From Pseudomonas salomonii (GTDB lineage: Bacteria; Pseudomonadota; Gammaproteobacteria; Pseudomonadales; Pseudomonadaceae): a stretch of 64,000 nt of DNA. The stretch spans positions 124,001-188,000 of the forward strand of contig NZ_FNOX01000006.1 in NCBI RefSeq assembly GCF_900107155.1. The letters run 5' to 3'. Below the pieces are notes generated by a model, which was not told the origin of the DNA, did no database searches, and worked only from the letters and a program-made list of their open reading frames with translations. Positions 36,068-45,098 of this stretch are shown piece after piece. The stretch's first letter is position 1, and every line of letters starts with the position of its first letter. The translations under genes and the position numbers were made by a program.

Positions 36068-37231
36068 TCAGCGGGTTTCGTTGAAGAGTTCGCGACCGAT
36101 CAGCATCCGGCGAATCTCGCTGGTGCCGGCACCGATTTCGTACAGCTTGGCGTCACGCAGCAGGCGCCCGGCGGGGAATTCATTGATGTAGCCATTGCCG
36201 CCGAGAATCTGGATCGCGTCCAGGGCCATTTGCGTGGCGCGCTCGGCACTGTAGAGGATCACCCCGGCGGCGTCCTTGCGCGTGGTTTCGTTACGCTCGC
36301 AGGCCTGGGCCACCGCATAGAGGTAGGCGCGACTGGCGTTGAGCTGGGTGTACATGTCGGCGACCTTGCCCTGGATCAGCTGGAATTCGCCGATGCTCTG
36401 GCCGAACTGCTTGCGGTCGTGGATGTAGGGCACGATCAGGTCCATGCACGCCTGCATGATCCCGGTCGGGCCGCCCGAGAGCACCACGCGCTCGTAGTCC
36501 AGGCCGCTCATCAGCACTTTGACGCCGCCATTGAGCACACCGAGGATGTTTTCTTCGGGCACCTCGACGTCATCGAAAAACAGTTCGCAGGTGTTGGAGC
36601 CGCGCATGCCCAGCTTGTCGAACTTGTTGCTGCGGCTGAAGCCTTCCGAGTCGCGCTCGACGATAAACGCGGTGATGCCGTGGGGACCTTTTTCCAGGTC
36701 GGTCTTGGCGTAGATCACGTAGGTGTTGGCGTCGGGGCCGTTGGTGATCCAGGTCTTGCTGCCGTTGAGCACGTAGTGGTCGCCGCGTTTGTCGGCGCGC
36801 AGTTTCATCGAGACCACGTCGGAGCCGGCATTCGGCTCGCTCATGGCCAGGGCGCCGATGTGCTCGCCGCTGATCAGTTTCGGCAGGTATTTAAGCTTTT
36901 GCTCGTGATTGCCGTTGCGGTTGATCTGGTTCACGCACAGGTTGGAGTGCGCGCCGTAGGACAGTGCCACTGACGCCGAACCACGGCTGATTTCTTCCAT
37001 GCTCACCACGTGCGCCAGGTAACCCAGGCCGGCGCCGCCGTACTCTTCCGGCACGGTGATGCCCAAGAGGCCCATGTCTCCGAACTTGCGCCACAGGTCG
37101 GCGGGGAACAGGTTGTCGATGTCGATCTGGGCCGCGCGCGGCGCGATCTCCTTGGCCACGAACGACTGCACCTGGTCGCGCAGCATGTCGATGGTTTCAC
37201 CGAGGGCGAAGTTCAGGGACGGGTAACTCAT
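36068..37231 (-). CDS. liuA: Isovaleryl-CoA dehydrogenase
   Basis: The 387-residue acyl-CoA dehydrogenase oxidises isovaleryl-CoA to 3-methylcrotonyl-CoA. Signature stretches are [20 protein letters not shown] (FAD/substrate) and [35 protein letters not shown] at the C-terminus. The base Glu of isovaleryl-CoA dehydrogenases sits in the [15 protein letters not shown] region (near 250), as in that subfamily. It is the first gene of liuABCD, and its upstream spacer of 150 bp carries two LiuR palindromes shared with the divergent acyl-CoA synthetase gene. Confidence 0.95.
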   Translation of the reverse strand: MSYPSLNFALGETIDMLRDQVQSFVAKEIAPRAAQIDIDNLFPADLWRKFGDMGLLGITVPEEYGGAGLGYLAHVVSMEEISRGSASVALSYGAHSNLCVNQINRNGNHEQKLKYLPKLISGEHIGALAMSEPNAGSDVVSMKLRADKRGDHYVLNGSKTWITNGPDANTYVIYAKTDLEKGPHGITAFIVERDSEGFSRSNKFDKLGMRGSNTCELFFDDVEVPEENILGVLNGGVKVLMSGLDYERVVLSGGPTGIMQACMDLIVPYIHDRKQFGQSIGEFQLIQGKVADMYTQLNASRAYLYAVAQACERNETTRKDAAGVILYSAERATQMALDAIQILGGNGYINEFPAGRLLRDAKLYEIGAGTSEIRRMLIGRELFNETR

Positions 37232-37294
37232 GGACAGGCACCTTAATGTGAGCTTTGTTGTTGTGTGGGCGGGGCGCGGGGGAGGGCGCTCACC

Positions 37295-37310
37295 TTTACG
37301 TTAACGTAAG
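37295..37310. promoter_or_regulatory. LiuR operator 1 (liuA side)
   Basis: TTTACGTTAACGTAAG matches the LiuR-type palindrome TTGACGTTWACGTCAA with a perfect central ACGTTAACGT. It lies 64 bp before the liuA start. Confidence 0.8.
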
Positions 37311-37337
37311 CTTGCGTTACGGCGCTGTCAATCGTAG

Positions 37338-37353
37338 TTTACGTTTACGTCAA
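37338..37353. promoter_or_regulatory. LiuR operator 2 (acyl-CoA synthetase side)
   Basis: TTTACGTTTACGTCAA differs by one base from the site before liuR at 41044. It lies 27 bp before the acyl-CoA synthetase ATG, so that gene is probably in the LiuR regulon. Confidence 0.82.
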
Positions 37354-37380
37354 CCTACAAAAAAGACAACAGGGGTCGTT

Positions 37381-39018
37381 ATGGATCAACCGCACCCGAG
37401 CTACAGCCGTGGCTCCCAGGACAAGACCTTGCTGGCCATGACCATCGGCCAGGCTTTCGATCACACCGTGGCGCACTACCCCGATGGCGAAGCCTTGGTG
37501 GTGAGCCATCAACAGCGCCGCTACACCTGGCGGGCGTTGGCCGAGACGGTGGATTTGCACGCCCGCGCATTCATGGCTTTGGGCATGCAAACCGGCGATC
37601 GCCTGGGTATCTGGGCGCCCAATTGTGCCGAGTGGTGCATCACCCAAATTGCCAGCGCCAAGCTCGGAGTGATCCTGGTCAATATCAACCCGGCTTACCG
37701 CAGCAGCGAATTGGACTACGTACTCAAACAGCCCGGGTGCGCATGGGTGGTGTGTGCCGGTTCGTTCAAAAGCTCCGATTACCACGCCATGTTGCAGGAA
37801 CTGCAGCCCGACGTGCGCGGCCTCATCAGCCTGGACCCCAGCCCGCCCACGGGATTTATGCCCTGGTCGCAGCTGGCGGCGCTCGGCGCCGGCATCCCGC
37901 CCGAGCAGCTTTATAGTCGCCAGGCCAGCCTGCACTTCGATCAAGCCGTCAACATCCAGTACACCTCCGGCACCACCGGCTTCCCCAAGGGCGCGACCCT
38001 CAGTCACCACAACATCCTCAATAACGGTTACATGGTCGGCGAAAGCCTGGGCCTTACCGCACAGGACCGCCTGGTAATCCCGGTGCCGCTGTATCACTGC
38101 TTCGGCATGGTCATGGGCAACCTCGGCTGCATCACCCACGGCACCACCATGATTTACCCCAATGACGGTTTCGACCCGCTGCTGACGCTCACAGCTGTCG
38201 CGCAAGAACGCGCCACGGGCCTGTATGGCGTGCCGACCATGTTTATCGCGCTGCTGGATCACCCCCGCCGAGGCGAGTTCGACCTGGCCACCTTGCGCAC
38301 CGGCATCATGGCCGGCGCCACGTGCCCCATCGAAGTGATGCGCCGGGTCATCAGCGAGTTGCACATGGGCGAAGTGCAGATCGCCTACGGCATGACTGAA
38401 ACCAGCCCGGTGTCGTTGCAGACCGGCGCCGATGACGACCTGGAGCGGCGCGTCACCACCGTCGGCCGCACCCAGCCACAGCTTGAAAACAAAATCATCG
38501 ATGAGGCCGGCAACACCGTGCCCCGTGGCCAGATCGGCGAACTCTGCACCCGTGGCTACAGCGTGATGCTGGGCTATTGGAACAACCCCGAAGGCACCCG
38601 CGACGCCATCGACGACGCCGGCTGGATGCACACCGGTGACCTTGCGACCATGGATGAGCACGGCTACGTGTGCATCGCCGGGCGCAACAAGGACATGATC
38701 ATTCGCGGCGGCGAGAACGTGTACCCGCGTGAACTGGAGGAGTTTTTCTTCACCCACCCGGCGGTGGCCGATGTGCAGATCATTGGCATTCCGGATGAGC
38801 GTTACGGCGAAGAGATTGTTGCCTGGGTCAAATTCCACCCCGGCCATGTCGCTAACGAGCTGGAATTGCAAACCTGGTGCAAGGGCCGTATTGCGCACTT
38901 CAAGACGCCCAAGCACTTCAAGTTCGTGGATGAGTTTCCGATGACGGTGACGGGCAAGATCCAGAAGTTTCGCATGCGCGAAATTTCGATCGAGGAGTTG
39001 CGAACGCGTTCTACCTGA
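37381..39018 (+). CDS. Acyl-CoA synthetase (AMP-binding) of the liu regulon
   Basis: The 545-residue enzyme belongs to the fatty acyl-CoA synthetase branch of the ANL superfamily. Motifs: [18 protein letters not shown] (P-loop), YGMTETSPV (A5), [36 protein letters not shown] split over A7-A8, and the catalytic Lys in [12 protein letters not shown]. It probably activates an acyclic terpenoid, branched or medium-chain acid for the Liu pathway. It diverges from liuA across the spacer with two LiuR sites. AGGGG lies about 6 nt before the ATG; the frame itself opens at 37255. Confidence 0.9.
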   Translation: MDQPHPSYSRGSQDKTLLAMTIGQAFDHTVAHYPDGEALVVSHQQRRYTWRALAETVDLHARAFMALGMQTGDRLGIWAPNCAEWCITQIASAKLGVILVNINPAYRSSELDYVLKQPGCAWVVCAGSFKSSDYHAMLQELQPDVRGLISLDPSPPTGFMPWSQLAALGAGIPPEQLYSRQASLHFDQAVNIQYTSGTTGFPKGATLSHHNILNNGYMVGESLGLTAQDRLVIPVPLYHCFGMVMGNLGCITHGTTMIYPNDGFDPLLTLTAVAQERATGLYGVPTMFIALLDHPRRGEFDLATLRTGIMAGATCPIEVMRRVISELHMGEVQIAYGMTETSPVSLQTGADDDLERRVTTVGRTQPQLENKIIDEAGNTVPRGQIGELCTRGYSVMLGYWNNPEGTRDAIDDAGWMHTGDLATMDEHGYVCIAGRNKDMIIRGGENVYPRELEEFFFTHPAVADVQIIGIPDERYGEEIVAWVKFHPGHVANELELQTWCKGRIAHFKTPKHFKFVDEFPMTVTGKIQKFRMREISIEELRTRST

Positions 39019-39032
39019 CGACACAGAACCAG

Positions 39033-39122
39033 TGTGGGAGCGGGCTTGCTCGCGAATGCGGTATGTCAGCTAACGTGTGCGGTGACTGATACGGCGCATT
39101 CGCGAGCAAGCCCGCTCCCACA
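39033..39122. repeat. REPIN (GTGGGAGCGGGCTTGCTCGCGAA type)
   Basis: Inverted arms TGTGGGAGCGGGCTTGCTCG and complement, about 30 bp apart at the core, directly after the acyl-CoA synthetase stop. Confidence 0.92.
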
Positions 39123-39167
39123 GGTTGACCGAGGTGAATCAGTCAGTTGTCGAATCCCGGAAAGCAC

Positions 39168-39191
39168 AAAGGGGACCCGAAGGTCCCCTTT
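39168..39191. terminator. Hairpin terminator shared by crcY and the synthetase gene
   Basis: AAAGGGGACC and GGTCCCCTTT form a 10-bp perfect stem with a CGAA loop (TTCG on the other strand). It is the expected 3' end of the minus-strand CrcY RNA. Being symmetric, it could also stop read-through from the left. The U-run is short on both strands. Confidence 0.7.
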
Positions 39192-39535
39192 AATTTGTCG
39201 TTGCGTGCTCTTTTTTTATTATTGAGGGGCGGTCTATTGTTGTTTTTGGCAACCGTTACCCTTTACCGCTGTTTTTTGCGACCCCCATTCGGGGTCAAGA
39301 GCAAACGTATTTTTTTGAACGCTGATCTGCTTCTTCGTATTGATCCAACCAGTGGCAGCTACCTGAGGTAGTTTTATTTTTCTCTAACCGGTTGCGGGTT
39401 GCGGCAAGCCGTCCCTGCGAAGCACATCTTCTTCAAAAAAATCTGTTAGCTGCGTCTCTGCCGTGTTGTTTTTGTTATGTCAGAGTCGTTTCGTCTTATT
39501 TTTATTAGGTTTGGCGCTTTTTATTCTTGTTATGC
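39168..39535 (-). ncRNA. crcY: CrcY-type sRNA that sequesters Hfq/Crc
   Basis: This gene-free, AT-rich stretch read on the minus strand contains at least six A-rich CA motifs of the AAnAAnAA type, for example AACAAGAATAA near 39520, AATAAAAATAA, AACAAAAACAAC, AAAAACAACAA and AATAATAAAAAAA. Such motifs bind the catabolite-repression Hfq/Crc complex. A GG-N10-GC sigma-54 promoter lies just upstream and a hairpin at the end. From memory, P. putida crcY lies beside mvaB (PP_3540); here mvaB is the neighbour. The RNA would be about 368 nt. CbrAB would induce it when preferred carbon sources are absent. The ends are approximate. Confidence 0.85.
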
Positions 39536-39545
39536 CATAGAGATA

Positions 39546-39559
39546 GCAGGAGCCGTGCC
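39546..39559 (-). promoter_or_regulatory. Sigma-54 promoter of crcY
   Basis: On the minus strand the sequence reads TTGGCACGGCTCCTGCT; GG (39559-39558) and GC (39547-39546) are exactly 10 bp apart and the -24 box is TGGCAC. Transcription should start near 39535. Confidence 0.8.
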
Positions 39560-39642
39560 AACTTCTAAAAGTCCTTTAAAATCAATGGTTTGATTTTTGT
39601 TTAGGATTTTGCCTGCGGCAAATACGACAAAATATGTTCCCG

Positions 39643-39672
39643 TGTTACTCGATGTGTAGCCGTGCGGTAACA
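39643..39672. promoter_or_regulatory. CbrB-like upstream activator site
   Basis: TGTTAC (39643-39648) and GTAACA (39667-39672) form an inverted repeat with an 18-bp spacer, and a third partial TGTTCC lies at 39635. It is 85-115 bp upstream of the sigma-54 promoter, the position of an enhancer. CbrB sites in pseudomonads use TGTTAC/GTAACA subsites. Confidence 0.6.
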
Positions 39673-39692
39673 CATTGTCACGGCTAAGCTAC

Positions 39693-40592
39693 TCAACCGG
39701 CGTTACGTGCCTTGGCGACTCGCGAACCCGTCGCTCGACCCAGCACGTGACTGATCTGCTGGCCCGCACGAATCAAAGCCTCCAGATCGATGCCGGTGTT
39801 AATACCCAGGCCATTGAGCAGGTACACCACGTCTTCGGTGGCGACGTTACCGCTGGCGCCCTTGGCGTAAGGGCAACCGCCGAGGCCCGCAATAGAGCTG
39901 TCGAATACCTGGATGCCTTCAAGCAGGCTGGCGTAGATATTCGCGATCGCCTGGCCATAGGTGTCATGGAAATGCCCGGCCAGCTTTTCCCGTGGCACCT
40001 GCGCCCCGACCACGTCGAACAACCGTCGTGTGGCGCCTGCCGTACCGGTGCCGATGGTGTCGCCCAGGGACACTTCATAACAGCCCATGGCGTACAACTC
40101 GCGTGCTACTGCCGCCACTTGCTCAGGCGCAATCTGACCTTCGTAAGGGCAACCCAACACACACGACACATAGCCGCGCACGCTGATGCCGTGCTGCCTG
40201 GCAGCGGCCATGATCGGTGCAAAGCGCTCCAGGCTGTCGCTGATGGAGCAGTTGATATTGCGCTGGGAAAACGCCTCGGACGCCGCCGCAAACACCGCGA
40301 CCTCCTTCACGCCGGCCGCCAGCGCATCTTCAAAACCACGCAGGTTTGGCGCCAGCGCGCCGTAGGTTACCCCGGGCATGCGCTGGATCTGCGCAAACAC
40401 CTCGGCGGAACCGGCCATCTGCGGTACCCATTTGGGCGAGACAAAACTGCCGACTTCGATATAGCTCAAGCCGGCTGCGCTGAGGGCGTCCACCAGTTGA
40501 ACCTTGTCGGTCACGCTGATCGGTTGGGCTTCGTTCTGCAAACCGTCGCGCGGGCCGACTTCCACCAGGCGCACAAAAGAGGGGAGAGACAT
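39693..40592 (-). CDS. mvaB: Hydroxymethylglutaryl-CoA lyase
   Basis: The 299-residue TIM-barrel enzyme splits HMG-CoA into acetoacetate and acetyl-CoA, the last step of leucine breakdown (also called liuE). Motifs: VEVGPRDGLQNE (metal Asp and catalytic Arg), SLGDTIGTGT, GHFHDTYGQA (metal His pair) and GGCPYAKGASGNVATED with the active-site Cys. It follows liuR by 17 bp and is probably co-transcribed with it under the LiuR operator at 41044. crcY lies immediately downstream. Confidence 0.95.
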   Translation of the reverse strand: MSLPSFVRLVEVGPRDGLQNEAQPISVTDKVQLVDALSAAGLSYIEVGSFVSPKWVPQMAGSAEVFAQIQRMPGVTYGALAPNLRGFEDALAAGVKEVAVFAAASEAFSQRNINCSISDSLERFAPIMAAARQHGISVRGYVSCVLGCPYEGQIAPEQVAAVARELYAMGCYEVSLGDTIGTGTAGATRRLFDVVGAQVPREKLAGHFHDTYGQAIANIYASLLEGIQVFDSSIAGLGGCPYAKGASGNVATEDVVYLLNGLGINTGIDLEALIRAGQQISHVLGRATGSRVAKARNAG

Positions 40593-40609
40593 GGGCAGCT
40601 ACCTTGTGT

Positions 40610-41002
40610 TTATGGGCCAACCGGGTTCATGGTCTGCGCCAGCGCCTGGGTGCAGCGCTCTTCGGCGGTGTCCAGTTCCAGCTTCATCTGTTCGATATCG
40701 AGCATCTGTTGTTCAAGCTGCTCACGGCGCTCGGCGATTTTCGCCAGCATGCTGTTGAGCTGGATGTGGTTGCCGCTGCTGGGGTCGTAGAGTTCGATCA
40801 GCTCACGGCATTCGGCCAGGGAGAAGCCGATGCGCTTGCCGCGCAGGATCAACTTGAGGCTGACCTTGTCGCGCGCCGAGTAGATGCGCTCCTGGCCCCG
40901 GCGCTCCGGGGCCAGCAGGCCTTGCTCTTCGTAGAAACGAATGGCGCGGGTGGTGATGTCGAGCTCGCGGGCGAGGTCGGAGATGCTGTAGGTCGTGCTC
41001 AT
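40610..41002 (-). CDS. liuR: MerR family regulator of the liu genes
   Basis: The 130-residue MerR protein has the winged helix motif YSISDLARELDITTRAIRFYEEQGLL, the Arg-Tyr wing pattern RIYSARDKVSLKLIL and a long C-terminal coiled coil (LAKIAERREQLEQQMLDIEQM). No metal-binding Cys pattern is present apart from one Cys near the end, as expected for LiuR. Three matching palindromes lie upstream of liuA, the acyl-CoA synthetase and liuR itself. The ATG at 41002 is preferred over a TTG at 41014. Confidence 0.9.
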   Translation of the reverse strand: MSTTYSISDLARELDITTRAIRFYEEQGLLAPERRGQERIYSARDKVSLKLILRGKRIGFSLAECRELIELYDPSSGNHIQLNSMLAKIAERREQLEQQMLDIEQMKLELDTAEERCTQALAQTMNPVGP

Positions 41003-41029
41003 GGCGGCGCTCAAGAAGGTCTTGGCGCT

Positions 41030-41059
41030 AAGCTAAAGGCAGGTTGACGTTTACGTCAA
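41030..41059 (-). promoter_or_regulatory. liuR promoter with LiuR operator
   Basis: On the minus strand, TTGACG (41059-41054), an 18-bp spacer and TAGCTT (41035-41030) form a promoter. The perfect palindrome TTGACGTAAACGTCAA (41044-41059) covers its -35 and spacer, a MerR-type position that permits autoregulation. Confidence 0.75.
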
Positions 41060-41086
41060 GCAAATAGCCCGCATGCACACTTATCC

Positions 41087-41116
41087 TGTGGTGAGGGAGC
41101 AAGCTCCCTCGCCACA
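41087..41116. repeat. Short REP hairpin (GTGAGGGAGC type)
   Basis: TGTGGTGAGGGAGC pairs with GCTCCCTCGCCACA with one G-T/G-C type mismatch and a two-base loop. It follows the 3' end of the LysR gene and differs in sequence class from the GTGGGAGC elements. Confidence 0.7.
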
Positions 41117-41123
41117 CAAGCGC

Positions 41124-42059
41124 TCAGGCTTGCTTGCCATCCAGCTTCTTTTCGTGCGCCGTCACTTGCTGGCACAGCTCGATCATCTGCTCACGCATCC
41201 AGCGGTTGGCCGGGTCCTGGTCGGTGCTTTCGTGCCAGTACAGGTGGGTTTCCACTGGCGGCACATCGTTGACCGGCAGGTTGAACCAATGCAGTTCATG
41301 GCGGCGGGCAAAGCGCTCGGGCACGGTCATCACCATGTCGGTCTGCTGCAACACTTGCGAAGCCATCAGGTAATGCTGGGAACGCAGGGCGATCTTGCGC
41401 TGGATGCCCATCTTGCCCAGTGCCAGGTCGACGTGGCCCAGGCCATTGCGACGGCTGGAGATATGGATGTGGGTCAGCGACAGGTAGTCGTCCAGTGTGA
41501 ACTTGTCCTTGCCCGCCATCGGATGGCCCTTGCGCATCGCGCACACGTAGCGGTCTTCCATCAGTTTGACGTGGCGCACTTGCGGGTCGGTGTTGAGCGG
41601 TGCATCCACGGCAAAGTCCAGGCGCCCGGCGGCCAGTTCCTTGGTGGTTTCGCGGCGCTTGGACAAGAAACTCTCGATCACCACGGTGGGCGCCAGGCGG
41701 CGCAGGCGCTGGAACAGCAGCGGCAGAATCACCGCTTCGGTGAGGTCGGTCATGCTGATGCGATAGGTCTTGGCCGCCTGCTGAGGGTTGAAAATCCGGC
41801 TTTCCTGCACCGACACCCGCAGCAACGACAACGCGTTGCGCACCGGGCCGATGATGTTCTGCGCCATCGGCGTGGGCACCATGCCCTGGGCGGTGCGCAC
41901 GAACAGCGGGTCGTTGAAGGTCTCCCGCAGGCGGGCCAGGGCGTTGGACACCGCCGGCTGGGTGATGCCGACGATCTGCCCGGCGCGGGTCAGGTTGGCT
42001 TCGGTGTAGATCGCGTCGAAGACGATAAACAGGTTGAGGTCGACCTTGCTCAGATTCAT
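41124..42059 (-). CDS. LysR family transcriptional regulator
   Basis: The 311-residue protein has an N-terminal helix-turn-helix (residues 8-67; ANLTRAGQIVGITQPAVSNAL) of the NodD/LeuO-like branch, which starts NLSKVDLNLFIVFDAIY, and a C-terminal effector domain. It is divergent from the acyl-CoA dehydrogenase gene at 42211 across 151 bp, which is probably its target. A palindrome at 42093-42107 may be its operator. The effector is not known. Confidence 0.85.
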   Translation of the reverse strand: MNLSKVDLNLFIVFDAIYTEANLTRAGQIVGITQPAVSNALARLRETFNDPLFVRTAQGMVPTPMAQNIIGPVRNALSLLRVSVQESRIFNPQQAAKTYRISMTDLTEAVILPLLFQRLRRLAPTVVIESFLSKRRETTKELAAGRLDFAVDAPLNTDPQVRHVKLMEDRYVCAMRKGHPMAGKDKFTLDDYLSLTHIHISSRRNGLGHVDLALGKMGIQRKIALRSQHYLMASQVLQQTDMVMTVPERFARRHELHWFNLPVNDVPPVETHLYWHESTDQDPANRWMREQMIELCQQVTAHEKKLDGKQA

Positions 42060-42092
42060 GTCGTTGCGCTCTTATTGTTAGGTGCTCATGCG

Positions 42093-42107
42093 CCGATCAT
42101 ATATCGG
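42093..42107. promoter_or_regulatory. LysR-type operator candidate
   Basis: CCGAT and ATCGG flank CATAT, a dyad with the T-N11-A LysR shape, in the spacer between the divergent LysR and acyl-CoA dehydrogenase genes. Confidence 0.4.
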
Positions 42108-42210
42108 TGATGAATGTTAATACACGCCGAGAATAGGCTAGGTAAATTATCAACGCTGTTCTAGCATCGATTGCATGACCTAAACAACCTCTCAGAGAAG
42201 GGAGCTGCCC

Positions 42211-43440
42211 ATGGATTTCGCCTATTCGCCCAAGGTTCAGGAACTGCGTGAACGCGTCACCGCGTTCATGGACACTTACGTTTACCCGGCCGAGCCGGTG
42301 TTCGAACGCCAGGTCAGCGAAGGCGACCGCTGGCAGCCCACCGCGATCATGGAAGAGCTCAAGGCCCGGGCCAAAGCCGAAGGCCTGTGGAACCTGTTCC
42401 TGCCCGAATCCGAACTGGGCGCTGGCCTGACCAACCTTGAATACGCGCCGCTGGCCGAAATCATGGGCCGTTCACTATTAGGCCCGGAGCCGTTCAATTG
42501 CTCGGCACCCGACACCGGCAACATGGAAGTGCTGGTGCGCTACGCCAACGAAGAACAGAAGCAACGCTGGCTCGAACCACTGCTGCGCGGTGAGATCCGC
42601 TCGGCGTTCGCCATGACCGAACCGGACGTGGCCTCATCCGACGCCACCAACATGGCCGCCCGGGCCGAGCGTCAAGGTGATGAATGGGTGATCAATGGCA
42701 AGAAGTGGTGGACCTCCGGCGCCTGCGACCCGCGCTGCAAGATCCTGATCTTCATGGGCCTGAGCAACCCGGATGCACCGCGCCACCAGCAGCACTCGAT
42801 GATCCTGGTGCCGGTAGACACGCCAGGGGTAAAAATCGTACGCCCACTGCCGGTGTTCGGCTACGACGACGCGCCCCACGGCCACGCCGAAGTGCTGTTC
42901 GACAACGTGCGTGTGCCGTATGAAAACGTCCTCTTGGGTGAAGGCCGTGGCTTCGAAATCGCCCAGGGCCGCCTTGGCCCAGGCCGCATCCACCACTGCA
43001 TGCGCTCCGTCGGCATGGCCGAGCGCGCGCTGGAACTGATGTGCAAACGCTCCGTCAGTCGCACCGCGTTCGGCAAGCCATTGGCGCGCCTGGGCGGCAA
43101 TATCGACAAGATCGCCGACTCACGCATGGAAATCGACATGGCGCGCCTGCTGACCCTGAAAGCGGCGTACATGATGGACACCGTGGGTAACAAAGTCGCG
43201 AAAAGCGAAATCGCGCAGATCAAGGTCGTGGCGCCGAACGTGGCCTTGAAGGTGATTGACCGTGCGATCCAGATCCATGGTGGCGCGGGGGTTTCCAATG
43301 ACTTCCCGCTGGCCTATATGTACGCCATGCAACGCACCCTGCGCCTGGCCGATGGCCCGGATGAAGTGCACCGCGCGGCGATTGGCAAGTTTGAGATTGG
43401 CAAATATGTGCCTAAAGAGCTGATGCGCGGCGGGCAGTAA
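42211..43440 (+). CDS. Acyl-CoA dehydrogenase
   Basis: The 409-residue flavoprotein has the acyl-CoA dehydrogenase layout: helical N-domain (1-125), beta domain with [16 protein letters not shown] (about 136-151) and [14 protein letters not shown], and C-domain with [36 protein letters not shown]. It is of the ACAD10/11-like branch rather than the short-chain LiuA type. AAGGGAG lies 8 nt before the ATG. It is monocistronic, bounded by a REPIN, and probably controlled by the divergent LysR. Chain-length preference cannot be told. Confidence 0.9.
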   Translation: MDFAYSPKVQELRERVTAFMDTYVYPAEPVFERQVSEGDRWQPTAIMEELKARAKAEGLWNLFLPESELGAGLTNLEYAPLAEIMGRSLLGPEPFNCSAPDTGNMEVLVRYANEEQKQRWLEPLLRGEIRSAFAMTEPDVASSDATNMAARAERQGDEWVINGKKWWTSGACDPRCKILIFMGLSNPDAPRHQQHSMILVPVDTPGVKIVRPLPVFGYDDAPHGHAEVLFDNVRVPYENVLLGEGRGFEIAQGRLGPGRIHHCMRSVGMAERALELMCKRSVSRTAFGKPLARLGGNIDKIADSRMEIDMARLLTLKAAYMMDTVGNKVAKSEIAQIKVVAPNVALKVIDRAIQIHGGAGVSNDFPLAYMYAMQRTLRLADGPDEVHRAAIGKFEIGKYVPKELMRGGQ

Positions 43441-43456
43441 CACCGAGGCGCTTGCA

Positions 43457-43539
43457 TTCGCGAGCAAGCCCGCTCCCACATTTTGACCGTATTCCAAAGG
43501 GGAACGCGGTCAAAATGTGGGAGCGGGCTTGCTCGCGAA
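43457..43539. repeat. REPIN with 33-bp perfect arms
   Basis: The arm 43457-43489 (starting TTCGCGAGCAAGCCCGCTCC) is the exact reverse complement of 43507-43539, leaving a 17-nt loop. The inner part extends past the REP core to TTTTGACCG/CGGTCAAAA. It separates two convergent genes. Confidence 0.95.
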
Positions 43540-43572
43540 GAGGCCAGTATTTACAACACAAGACCCGAGGGG

Positions 43573-44901
43573 TCAGTACACCCAAACCTCCACCCGCCGA
43601 TTCTTGATCCGCCCCTCATCCGCCGTATTCGCCGCCACCGGCATCTGCGCGCCAAAGCCGCGAATGTCCCGCAGCACCACGCCGCTCTTGACCAACTCCC
43701 GGCGCACCGCCATCGCCCGCAACTTCGACAACAGCGCCGCCCGCTGCGGGTCATTCTTGGCGTCACCAAACCCCACCAGCGTCACCTGCTTGTCGAGCTT
43801 GCCGTGGCTTTTTATATATGCCACCACTCGCTGCAAATCCTGGCGCGCCTTGTTGTCCAGGCTGGCGCTGCCTTCCTCGAAGCGAAAATTCACACTCAAG
43901 CGCTGGGCGTCACGGACGATGGTTTGATAGCCCTCGGGCATCGACGCTCGTGGCTCCACGGCAATCGCCTGCACCTGCTGGGCGATAAAGCCATTGGCGG
44001 CCACAATCGCCTGGCCTTTGCCACTTTGGGTAAAGTCCACCAGGGCTTTGGCCCACGGGTTGCGGTTCGACGGCGGCAGGTAAAAATACAAGCGGCGTGA
44101 CAGCGGGTAATCCTCGGTGGCGATCAGGCTGGTCAGCGGCAACATCGGCTGTGATTCACCGTCGACAATCGCCAGCGCCTTGGCCTGGCGCACATACGGC
44201 AGGCCGATAAAACCAATGCCTTGCGGGTCATGGCTCACCGCATCGGACAACGCCTCGCTGGACTCGAAACGCGTTGCCGTCGCGGCCAGCGGTTTACCGC
44301 GCCGGTTCAGTACCAGTTCTTTAAAGGTGTCATAGGTGCCGGACTGATCATCCCGGGCGTACAGATGAATGGCGCCGCCGACGCCGCCGACATCCTCCCA
44401 GTGGCTGACTTCGCCGTTGAAAATCTGCGCCAGCTGGTCGGTGTTCAAGGTGTTCAGCGGGTTTTGCGGGTTGAGGATAATGGCCAGGCCGTCGATGGCG
44501 ATTACCTGTTCGGCGTCCGGGCTTTTCAGGTCGCCCAGGGGTTCAAGGTCCACCAGCTCGCTGTCCTTGATCGGGCGTGATGAGGCCGCAAGGTCTGCAT
44601 TGGTTTTTTTCAGTGCGCTGAAACCGGTGCTGGAGCCATGGGCCGCGACTTCGACCGTGACGGTTTTGCCCTGGCGCGTCTTGCCGATCACCCGTTGTTC
44701 ATTGGCGCCATCGCCGGGCTCGCTGTGCACCGCCTGCAAGCCCTGGTGCTCCAGCATGCCCTTGACCAACGCAGGCCCCAGCGCCGCACCAATGGTATTG
44801 GAACCCTGAATGCGCAGGGCGGGGCCTTGGTCGGGAACGGGGAGGGCAGCGGCGACAGCGTAGAGCGGCAGTATCAACAGGAACAGAACGCGCAGCATCA
44901 T
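43573..44901 (-). CDS. PstS-like substrate-binding protein fused to an OmpA C-domain
   Basis: The 442-residue precursor has a signal peptide (MMLRVLFLLILPLYAVAAA), a phosphate-binding-like domain (about 25-300; IQGSNTIGAALGPALVKGM, SSTGFSALKKTNADLAASSR, DDQSGTYDTFKELVL) and a C-terminal OmpA/MotB domain (about 325-442; LSVNFRFEEGSASLD, IRGFGAQMPVAAN, RIKNRRVEVWVY) that binds peptidoglycan. No ABC transporter genes are nearby. The fusion would keep a phosphate- or ligand-binding module tied to the cell wall. Its role is unknown; wall-anchored sensing or scavenging is inferred. Confidence 0.85.
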   Translation of the reverse strand: MMLRVLFLLILPLYAVAAALPVPDQGPALRIQGSNTIGAALGPALVKGMLEHQGLQAVHSEPGDGANEQRVIGKTRQGKTVTVEVAAHGSSTGFSALKKTNADLAASSRPIKDSELVDLEPLGDLKSPDAEQVIAIDGLAIILNPQNPLNTLNTDQLAQIFNGEVSHWEDVGGVGGAIHLYARDDQSGTYDTFKELVLNRRGKPLAATATRFESSEALSDAVSHDPQGIGFIGLPYVRQAKALAIVDGESQPMLPLTSLIATEDYPLSRRLYFYLPPSNRNPWAKALVDFTQSGKGQAIVAANGFIAQQVQAIAVEPRASMPEGYQTIVRDAQRLSVNFRFEEGSASLDNKARQDLQRVVAYIKSHGKLDKQVTLVGFGDAKNDPQRAALLSKLRAMAVRRELVKSGVVLRDIRGFGAQMPVAANTADEGRIKNRRVEVWVY

Positions 44902-44986
44902 GCCGGCACCTTCTTAAGCCAAAGGGAGTGCCGCCAGATTAAGTCAGGCAGATTGCATAAATATGACCGGCACACTGCAAATCAAC

Positions 44987-45077
44987 ATGTGGGAGCTGGC
45001 TTGCCTGCGATTGCAGTGGGCCAGTCGTCAAATGGCTGGCTGACACACCGCTATCGCAGGCAAGCCAGCTCCCACAT
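44987..45077. repeat. REPIN (GTGGGAGCTGGCTTGCCTGCGAT type)
   Basis: Inverted arms ATGTGGGAGCTGGCTTGCCT and complement around about 40 bp. This is a second REP sequence class, shared with 52223-52313, different from the GCGGGCTTGCTCGCG class. Confidence 0.92.
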
Positions 45078-45098
45078 TGAAATACACAAACCTTGAAG

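Noticed and set aside
39147..39371. 74-codon frame and other short frames in the crcY region
   Set aside because: They lie in AT-rich, motif-repeated noncoding sequence without Shine-Dalgarno or codon bias, and overlap the terminator.
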